Assembly: GCF_004362515.1 (NCBI RefSeq)
Contig: NZ_SNXU01000001.1
Span: 4,278,001 to 4,342,000 of the forward strand
From: Actinokineospora alba
GTDB taxonomy: Bacteria > Actinomycetota > Actinomycetes > Mycobacteriales > Pseudonocardiaceae
DNA length: 64,000 bases
Reading direction: 5' to 3'
Shown here one piece after another: positions 58,823 to 64,000 of this stretch (positions are counted from its first letter, which is position 1; the number at the start of each line of letters is the position of its first letter). Both the position numbers and the translations under genes were made by a program. Below the pieces are notes generated by a model. The model saw nothing but the letters and a program-made list of their open reading frames with translations. It did not search any database and was not told where the DNA came from.

Positions 58823-60314
58823 TCCGACCGGTTTCCTCAAGCAGCCACGCAAGGACGCGCCGAAGCGGCCGGTCGCCGACCGGCTCGGCGACTGGCGCGA
58901 GGTCTACGCCGACCTGGACCCGGCCGAGCGCGACAAGCAGGTCCGCGGGCAGGCGACCCGCTGCATGGACTGCGGCATCCCGTTCTGCCACTCGGTGAGC
59001 GCCGGCTGTCCACTCGGGAACCTCATCCCCGAGTGGAACGACCTGGTCCGCCAAGGGGACTGGGCACTCGCGGGCGAACGGCTGCACGCCACCAACAACT
59101 TCCCGGAGTTCACCGGCCGCCTGTGCCCCGCGCCGTGCGAGTCGGCGTGCGTCCTGGCGATCACCCCGGACGCCGGGGGAGCGGTGACGATCAAGCGGGT
59201 GGAGAACACCATCGCCGACGTCGCCTGGGAACGCGGCGACGTCAAGCCCCAGGTGTCCACTGTGTCCTCCGGCCGCTCGGTCGCGGTTGTGGGCTCAGGC
59301 CCGGCCGGTCTTGCCGCCGCCCAGCAGCTCACGCGGGCAGGCCACGACGTCACCGTGTACGAACGCGACGACCGCCTCGGCGGCCTGCTGCGCTACGGCA
59401 TCCCCGAGTTCAAGATGGAGAAGCGCGTCCTCGACCGCAGGCTCGCCCAGCTGCGCGCCGAGGGCACGAGGTTCGTGACCGGCTGCGAGGTGGGCGTCGA
59501 CCTGACCGTCGAGCAGCTGCGGGAGCGGCACGCGGCGGTCGTGCTGGCCGTCGGCGCGCTGCGCGGCCGCGACGCCCCCGAGGTCCCCGGCCGCGAGCTG
59601 CGCGGCGTGCACCTGGCCATGGACCACTTGGTGCCTGCCAACAAGGAGGTCGAGGGCGACGGCCCGACGCCGATCGACGCGCGCGGCAAGCACGTGGTCA
59701 TCATCGGCGGCGGCGACACCGGCGCCGACTGCTACGGCACCGCCACCCGCCAGGGCGCGGCGTCGGTCACCCAGTTGGACCAGTACCCGCGCCCGCCCGA
59801 GACGCGCGACGACGAGGTCTCGCCGTGGCCGGTGTGGCCGTGGATCCTGCGGACCTACCCGGCGCACGAGGAGAGCGGCACCCGCCGGTTCGCCGTCGCC
59901 GTCGAGCGGTTCGTCGGCGACTCCGACGGCAACCTGACCTCCGTGCAGCTGCGCGAGGTCGAGGTCCGCCGCATCGACGGCATCCGGCAGGTCGTGCCGG
60001 TCACCGACGACGTGCACGTGCTGCCCGCCGACATGGTTCTGCTGGCCATCGGCTTCGAAGGGGTGGAGCACATGCCCCTGCTCGGCGGCCTCGGCCTGTC
60101 GCTGACCCCGCGCGGAACGCTGTCGTGCGGACAGGACTGGCAGGCCGCCCCGGGCGTGTTCGTCTGCGGCGACGCCCACCGCGGCGCGTCGCTCGTGGTG
60201 TGGGCGATCGCGGAGGGCCGGTCGGTGGCCCACTCAGTCGATACCTATCTCACCGGCGCGTCCGATTTGCCCTCTCCGGTCCACCCGACAGCGCTTCCAC
60301 TCACCGTTCGATGA
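58815..60314 (+). CDS. gltD: Glutamate synthase (NADPH), small subunit
   Basis: The 499-aa subunit carries electrons from NADPH to GltB. It has two N-terminal Cys clusters for [4Fe-4S] centres ([11 protein letters not shown]...[13 protein letters not shown] and [12 protein letters not shown]), the FAD Rossmann motif [15 protein letters not shown] near residue 157, [20 protein letters not shown], the NADPH motif [13 protein letters not shown] near 296, and a C-terminal FAD loop [25 protein letters not shown] 58815 lies inside the end of gltB, coupling subunit synthesis. Confidence 0.98.
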   Translation: MADPTGFLKQPRKDAPKRPVADRLGDWREVYADLDPAERDKQVRGQATRCMDCGIPFCHSVSAGCPLGNLIPEWNDLVRQGDWALAGERLHATNNFPEFTGRLCPAPCESACVLAITPDAGGAVTIKRVENTIADVAWERGDVKPQVSTVSSGRSVAVVGSGPAGLAAAQQLTRAGHDVTVYERDDRLGGLLRYGIPEFKMEKRVLDRRLAQLRAEGTRFVTGCEVGVDLTVEQLRERHAAVVLAVGALRGRDAPEVPGRELRGVHLAMDHLVPANKEVEGDGPTPIDARGKHVVIIGGGDTGADCYGTATRQGAASVTQLDQYPRPPETRDDEVSPWPVWPWILRTYPAHEESGTRRFAVAVERFVGDSDGNLTSVQLREVEVRRIDGIRQVVPVTDDVHVLPADMVLLAIGFEGVEHMPLLGGLGLSLTPRGTLSCGQDWQAAPGVFVCGDAHRGASLVVWAIAEGRSVAHSVDTYLTGASDLPSPVHPTALPLTVR

Positions 60315-60350
60315 ACGCTGAGTGACCGCATTTGTCATAAGATCGTGGTA

Positions 60351-60381
60351 TTGCCAAGCAGGCACAGCGGTGCGTTATGGT
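60351..60381 (+). promoter_or_regulatory. Probable promoter for the 60419 gene
   Basis: TTGCCA (60351-60356) and TATGGT (60376-60381) are separated by 19 bp, close to the vegetative consensus. The start of transcription would fall near 60388, before the G-run and ATG at 60419. This argues against the in-frame ATG at 60377 as the translation start. Confidence 0.5.
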
Positions 60382-60418
60382 CTTGAAACCAAATTGGCCA
60401 TCGCGTACTCGGGGGACC

Positions 60419-60934
60419 ATGTCCACGGTGATACCGCCCGTCCAGGACGGCGGCATGCCTGAGCCCGACGGATCGCCCCGCGCCCGCCACCGCAAGCCGG
60501 AGAAGCGGGACGGGGTGCTGATCAGTCTCAAGATCGGCGCGTTCGTCGTCGCCGTGGGAATCGTCGCCGGGATTGTTTCGGTGCTGTCGGACAGTCCGCG
60601 GCCGCAGCCCGCCGGTGCCGACACGCGCAGGCCGGTCGCCACGACCACTCCCACGACGACAGTCGAACCAGGCGACCCGCCCGCGCAGCCGTCGGTCTCC
60701 TCGCCGCCACCGCCGGTCGCCTCGACCGTCCTCGCGGGTCCGCCCGCGACTGTGGTTCCGACGACGACCACGACCACGACGCGTCCGACCAGGACGAAGA
60801 AGCCCGCACCTGGCTCGGTCACCGTCGGCGAAGAGTGCGACCCCCCAGGGGCGCTCGCGTTCGTGGGTTTCCGCGCGGTGGTCTGCCGCAGCGACAGTCC
60901 GGGTGAACCGCCACGCTGGCAACTGGTCTACTGA
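60419..60934 (+). CDS. Membrane-anchored hypothetical with Thr/Pro-rich stalk
   Basis: A 171-aa protein with a basic cytoplasmic N-terminus (RARHRKPEKRDG), one hydrophobic helix (ISLKIGAFVVAVGIVAGIVSVL), a long Thr/Pro/Val-rich stalk (TTTPTTTVEPGDPPAQPSV; VPTTTTTTTRPTRTKKPAP) and a small C-terminal domain with two Cys (GEECDPPGALAFVGFRAVVCRSD). The domain plan is that of surface-exposed actinobacterial anchor proteins. ATG 60419 has GGGGGA just upstream. No named family. Function unknown. Confidence 0.75.
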   Translation: MSTVIPPVQDGGMPEPDGSPRARHRKPEKRDGVLISLKIGAFVVAVGIVAGIVSVLSDSPRPQPAGADTRRPVATTTPTTTVEPGDPPAQPSVSSPPPPVASTVLAGPPATVVPTTTTTTTRPTRTKKPAPGSVTVGEECDPPGALAFVGFRAVVCRSDSPGEPPRWQLVY

Positions 60935-61030
60935 CCGCGCGCGACGCTGAACATCGGGCGAACGTCGGGTGAAGCCGATCTTCGCGGCCCGCCGTGCTTT
61001 CTACGGTGTGCCAAGGAGGTGGCGCCTGCG

Positions 61031-62524
61031 ATGTCCTGGGTGTCGAACAATCTGGAAGCGACGGTCGGGCTCGCGGGTCTCGCGGCCTCGGTGGTCGGCT
61101 ATCTGGCCGCGTTGTGGCTCAAGCGAAAGCGCATCAGCTACCGGGTCCATTTGGACACTCCGGTCGGGGTGACGCCCGCGCACGGCGGCGAGATCGAGGT
61201 CGAGTGGCGCTACCAGGGCGAGGTCGTCAAGGACCCGAGCTTCGCGCTGGTGCGCATCATGAACACCGGCAGCCAGGAGATCCGCGAGGATGACTTCCGT
61301 GAGCCGCTGACGCTGGAGTTCGGCGGCAGGCGGGTGGTCGACGCGAAGGTGATCGAGGCCGACGACACGCTCATGCGGATCGTCGCCAGGGACAAGGCGT
61401 GGCCGCCGGTGGGGGACACCGAACTGGTGCTGCCCAAGGTTCCGCTCAACCGCAAGAACCGGATCAAGGTGCTGGTCCTGCTGACCGGCAAGGCGGAGAA
61501 GAAGTCGTCCGTCGCGTGTGTCGGGTTCCTCAGCGGCGGGAAGATCGTCCGGGACACGACGACCGGAAACGGCCCCAGCAAACGGAGTCTGGTACTCGGC
61601 GGCACCGCGATGCTGCTGGTGGGGGCGTCGCTGGCGCTGCTGATCAGCAGCCCGTGGAGCTCGCGCCCGACCAGTTGCGCGGCGGGCGAGGTCAAGATCA
61701 CCGGCTCCAGCGCGTTCGACCCGGTGGCCAAGGACATTGTGGACACCTATCTCAAGCAGTGCGAGCCTGCGTCCGTCACCATGCAGGGCCGCGGCAGCCT
61801 CGACGGGCTGCGCGAACTCGACAACCTCGCCCGCAACGACCCGGCGCAGCGCGAGGCCCGCATCGTGATGTCCGACGGGCCCGCGTCGCGCAACTACCAC
61901 AACCTGACCCCGCACCCGGTGGGCGTGGTGGCGTTCTCGATCGTGGTCAACAAGGCCACCGGGCGGCACGCATTGACCGCCGACCAGGTAAAGGCGATCT
62001 TCAGCGGCGGCGTGACGAACTGGAACCAGGTCGGCGGCCCGGACCTGCCGATCAGCGTCGTGAGCCGCGGCGGGGGATCGGGCACCCGGCTGGCGTTCGA
62101 GGAGAAAGTGTTGGGCAGGCCCGAACCCGGCTTGTCGTCCAACGACTGCGTCCGCCGCGACCGCGACCCGGCCGCGAAGGTCACCCGCTGCGAGTACGAC
62201 TCGACCGCCGCGCAGCTCGACGAGGTCGACCGGCTGCCCGGCGCCATCGGCTACGCCGAGGTCAGCGCGACGACGAAGTACACCAACCTCAACCGGATCA
62301 AGCTCGACGACCGTGACCCGGACCTCGACTCGGTGATCAAGCGCGGCTACCCGTTCTGGGCGGTCGAGTACCTCTACACCTACGGCCCGCCGCAGAACGG
62401 CAGGCTCGTGGACTCGCTGCTGGAGTACATGAACTCCGACGCGGCGAAGAACATCCTCCGCCGCGCCGGATACGTCCCTTGTGTGGACGGCCCACAGGAC
62501 CTCATGGGCACGCTCTGCCGTTAG
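61031..62524 (+). CDS. Two-helix membrane protein with fused PstS-like phosphate-binding domain
   Basis: The 497-aa protein has an N-terminal helix (ATVGLAGLAASVVGYLAALWL), a beta-rich domain of about 150 residues, a second helix (SLVLGGTAMLLVGASLALLI, near 185-205), then a PstS-type binding fold: EVKITGSSAFDPVAKDIVDTYLKQC, AFSIVVNKATG, AIFSGGVTNWNQVGGPDLP and SRGGGSGTRLAFEE. Ordinary PstS is a free lipoprotein next to pstCAB; here it is tethered and no transporter genes are adjacent, so a sensing role is possible. AAGGAGG precedes ATG 61031 by 11 bases. Confidence 0.85.
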   Translation: MSWVSNNLEATVGLAGLAASVVGYLAALWLKRKRISYRVHLDTPVGVTPAHGGEIEVEWRYQGEVVKDPSFALVRIMNTGSQEIREDDFREPLTLEFGGRRVVDAKVIEADDTLMRIVARDKAWPPVGDTELVLPKVPLNRKNRIKVLVLLTGKAEKKSSVACVGFLSGGKIVRDTTTGNGPSKRSLVLGGTAMLLVGASLALLISSPWSSRPTSCAAGEVKITGSSAFDPVAKDIVDTYLKQCEPASVTMQGRGSLDGLRELDNLARNDPAQREARIVMSDGPASRNYHNLTPHPVGVVAFSIVVNKATGRHALTADQVKAIFSGGVTNWNQVGGPDLPISVVSRGGGSGTRLAFEEKVLGRPEPGLSSNDCVRRDRDPAAKVTRCEYDSTAAQLDEVDRLPGAIGYAEVSATTKYTNLNRIKLDDRDPDLDSVIKRGYPFWAVEYLYTYGPPQNGRLVDSLLEYMNSDAAKNILRRAGYVPCVDGPQDLMGTLCR

Positions 62525-63750
62525 AGGAAGGGCACCGCCCAGCAGTTCGACAGCGCGGGCAGTCCGGCGAAACGCGCCTCCAGCCAGGCGAACGCGCCCG
62601 GGTAGCTCGCGACCGCGCCGCCCACGTGGGTCGGGCCCAGGTTCGGGGCGAGCCGGACGTTGGCGTCCTTGTCGCACCAGTTCGACGCCAGGGTCTTGCC
62701 GACGCTGTACGGGATCACGTCGTCGAGTGCGCTGTGTGAGATCAGCACCGGGACGGTCGGCTTGATCCGGCCGATTCGCTGCTCATCGATCACGGTCTTG
62801 AACAGCGGGTTGGTTGCCAGCAGCTCGGTGATCGGCTTGCCGTCGGCGGTCAGCGTCGCGGACTTCTTGAACGCGGCCGCGGGCAGCGCCTCCAGCGTGC
62901 ACTTGCCCGCCACGTCGGCGAAGACCTGCTTACCCGTGGCGTTGAGGTACGGGTCTATGTCGATGCCGTAACCGGCGGCCAAGCCGGAGGTCGCGTAGCC
63001 GAGGAATGCCATGTACAGGCTGCCGTCGAGGGTGCGGGCGACCGGGGACAGGTCGGCGGGCACCGCGCCCATCGACACGCCCTTGAGCTTCAGCTCCGGC
63101 GCGTAGGTCGGCGCCAACTCGGCCGCCGAGGCCGCCGCCCCACCGCCCTGGGAGTACCCGTGCACCGCGACCGGCCCGTTCGCCGGAAGACCTGCCGCGG
63201 GCAGCCGCTGGGCGGCGCGGATCGAGTCGAGGACGGCGTGGCCCTGTACGACCCGGTTCATGTAGGTGTGCATGCCCTCGGTGCCGAGGCCCTGGTAGTC
63301 GGTGAGGACCACGCCGTAGCCGCGGGTGATCAGGCCGAGCACGAACGGGCCCTCGTACTCGGTGCCCACCGTCAGCTGCCGCGACGGCGCGCAGTGGTCG
63401 GCGAGGCCCTGGGTGCCTGCCGCGTACCCGACGATCGGCCGCTCGCCGACACCGAACCACGCGGACTTAGGCGTGATCACCGTGCCGCTGATCGCGATCG
63501 CCTTGCCGGTGCGGTCCGTGGAGCGGTAGAGAATCCGCTGCACGTTGGCGTCGATCTTGATCAGGTTGATCGGGTCCAGGTAGAAGATCGAGGGCTCGCT
63601 GCGGATGACGTCGCCGTTGTTCGCGGGCAGGGTCGTCGGGGTCTCGTAGAACGGCTGGGCGCTCGCGCTCGGGATGGCCAACAGCCCGGCGGCGGCCACG
63701 CCCGCGGCGACGGCCAAGACCCCTAAGCGGCGGGAGAGTCGAAACGTCAC
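62521..63750 (-). CDS. Secreted lipase (LIP family alpha/beta hydrolase)
   Basis: A 409-aa secreted protein: signal peptide GVLAVAAGVAAAGLLAIPSASA, then an alpha/beta hydrolase fold with nucleophile Ser in VHGYSQGGGAAASAAELAPTYAPELKLKG near residue 199, the acid region SALDDVIPYSVGKTLA and a His in LGPTHVGGAVASYPGAFAWLEARF near the end. This matches the 'secretory lipase' family of actinobacteria. AGGAGA precedes GTG 63750. The 3' end overlaps the PstS-like gene by 4 nt, convergently. A paralogue lies immediately upstream. Confidence 0.92.
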   Translation of the reverse strand: MTFRLSRRLGVLAVAAGVAAAGLLAIPSASAQPFYETPTTLPANNGDVIRSEPSIFYLDPINLIKIDANVQRILYRSTDRTGKAIAISGTVITPKSAWFGVGERPIVGYAAGTQGLADHCAPSRQLTVGTEYEGPFVLGLITRGYGVVLTDYQGLGTEGMHTYMNRVVQGHAVLDSIRAAQRLPAAGLPANGPVAVHGYSQGGGAAASAAELAPTYAPELKLKGVSMGAVPADLSPVARTLDGSLYMAFLGYATSGLAAGYGIDIDPYLNATGKQVFADVAGKCTLEALPAAAFKKSATLTADGKPITELLATNPLFKTVIDEQRIGRIKPTVPVLISHSALDDVIPYSVGKTLASNWCDKDANVRLAPNLGPTHVGGAVASYPGAFAWLEARFAGLPALSNCWAVPFL

Positions 63751-63804
63751 AGTGATCTCCTGGAAACGGCAGGGACGGTTACCAGCGAGTAACCCGTGTG
63801 CCTG

Positions 63805-63833
63805 ACTGTGAGCTGGGTCCCAGGAGGTGTCAA
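63805..63833 (-). promoter_or_regulatory. Promoter of the secreted lipase gene
   Basis: On the minus strand TTGACA (63828-63833) and CACAGT (63805-63810) are spaced by 17 bp. A small dyad GGTTAC/GTAACC (63777-63794) lies just downstream, within the 5' leader before GTG 63750, and could be an operator. Confidence 0.55.
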
Positions 63834-63907
63834 CGTTCTTTGTTCGCGCGGACTGTCCGCGCTGTTCGCCGCGCTAAGGAAGTGGCCCGCGGGTGCCTCG
63901 AGATCGT

Positions 63908-64000
63908 TTACGGCAGGGGAACGTTCCGGCAATTCGACAGTGCCGGAACGCCGGCGAAGCGGGATTCGAGCCAGAGGTAGATCTTCGGCTGAGCCGCGAC
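63908..64000 (-). CDS. Second secreted lipase, C-terminal end only (cut by window edge)
   Basis: The minus strand reads ...PKIYLWLESRFAGVPALSNC and then a short tail to a TAA at 63908-63910. This aligns with the last 30 residues of the neighbouring lipase (AFAWLEARFAGLPALSNC), so a tandem paralogue continues beyond the window. Only 30 residues are visible. Confidence 0.78.
   Translation of the reverse strand, partial: VAAQPKIYLWLESRFAGVPALSNCRNVPLP

Noticed and set aside
54869..58852. Very long minus-strand open frame (1327 codons) opposite gltB
   Set aside because: It mirrors gltB codon structure, has low-complexity Arg/Val/Gly/Asp-rich composition, no motif and no start signal. It is a high-GC antisense shadow.
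61019..61030. GTG 61019 as start of the PstS-like fusion
   Set aside because: It overlaps the AAGGAGG ribosome site itself; ATG 61031 is correctly placed after it.

Overview
The window is a very GC-rich, gene-dense actinobacterial chromosome segment with GTG/ATG starts and many 1-8 nt gene overlaps. Gene order (dnaE; bioA/bioD/bioB-bsaP; DUF2567 protein; Nudix regulator-nadABC; hisDCB, hisH-hisA, hisF-hisI; trpE-membrane protein-trpCBA; lgt) follows the block I recall from Mycobacterium tuberculosis (about Rv1547 to Rv1614). Protein texture, with two P450s, a Tat-type PhoD and secreted lipases, suggests Pseudonocardiales (Actinokineospora/Lentzea/Saccharothrix-like). The genus is a guess. I see no rRNA, tRNA, CRISPR array, insertion sequence or prophage.

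Layout. 1-7000: edge-truncated uridine-kinase-family gene (-), dnaE, a metallo-beta-lactamase-fold hydrolase, a P450 and a membrane protein. 7100-12540: biotin genes bioA, bioD, bioB with the small Cys-rich partner bsaP (no bioF here), a glutaredoxin-like gene pair, a DUF2567 membrane protein and a LON-domain protein. 12590-16830: NrtR repressor divergent from nadABC, with a dyad operator between them. 16830-25810: accessory genes: a TetR plus two tandem protein-tyrosine-phosphatase-like genes and an NTF2-like gene, a second P450, a diaminopimelate-decarboxylase-like enzyme, a LysE exporter, a nitrilase-family enzyme, an orphan peptide-binding lipoprotein and a class V aminotransferase.

25880-42580: the his genes in three blocks separated by accessory genes. 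Between blocks 1 and 2 lie kptA-soxR (-) and, divergently, a split transketolase pair whose promoter has the exact architecture of a SoxR-activated promoter. Between blocks 2 and 3 are a PPOX-type protein, a Tat-exported PhoD phosphatase, an ABC-2 exporter, two unknown proteins, a mycothiol-dependent-type enzyme and a TetR. A 142-nt near-perfect palindromic element closes the his region. 42790-48510: TetR with a 16-bp palindrome, then trpE, a membrane protein and trpCBA. No trpF or trpG is present; the HisA here looks like the dual-function PriA. 48540-54250: methyltransferase, lgt with terminator, an anchored hypothetical, and a btuFCD vitamin B12 importer under a cobalamin riboswitch. 54287-60314: gltBD glutamate synthase. 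60400-64000: two membrane-anchored proteins (one a PstS-like fusion) and two tandem secreted lipases, the second cut by the window edge.

Regulation visible in sequence: many genes lack a Shine-Dalgarno and instead carry a TAnnnT hexamer 6-7 nt before the start codon, as expected for leaderless mRNAs. In three places the upstream gene's TAG stop is part of that hexamer. Specific control elements are the NrtR dyad, SoxR-type promoter, B12 riboswitch, three further dyads next to TetR or ABC genes, and a 16-codon leader ORF coupled to trpC.
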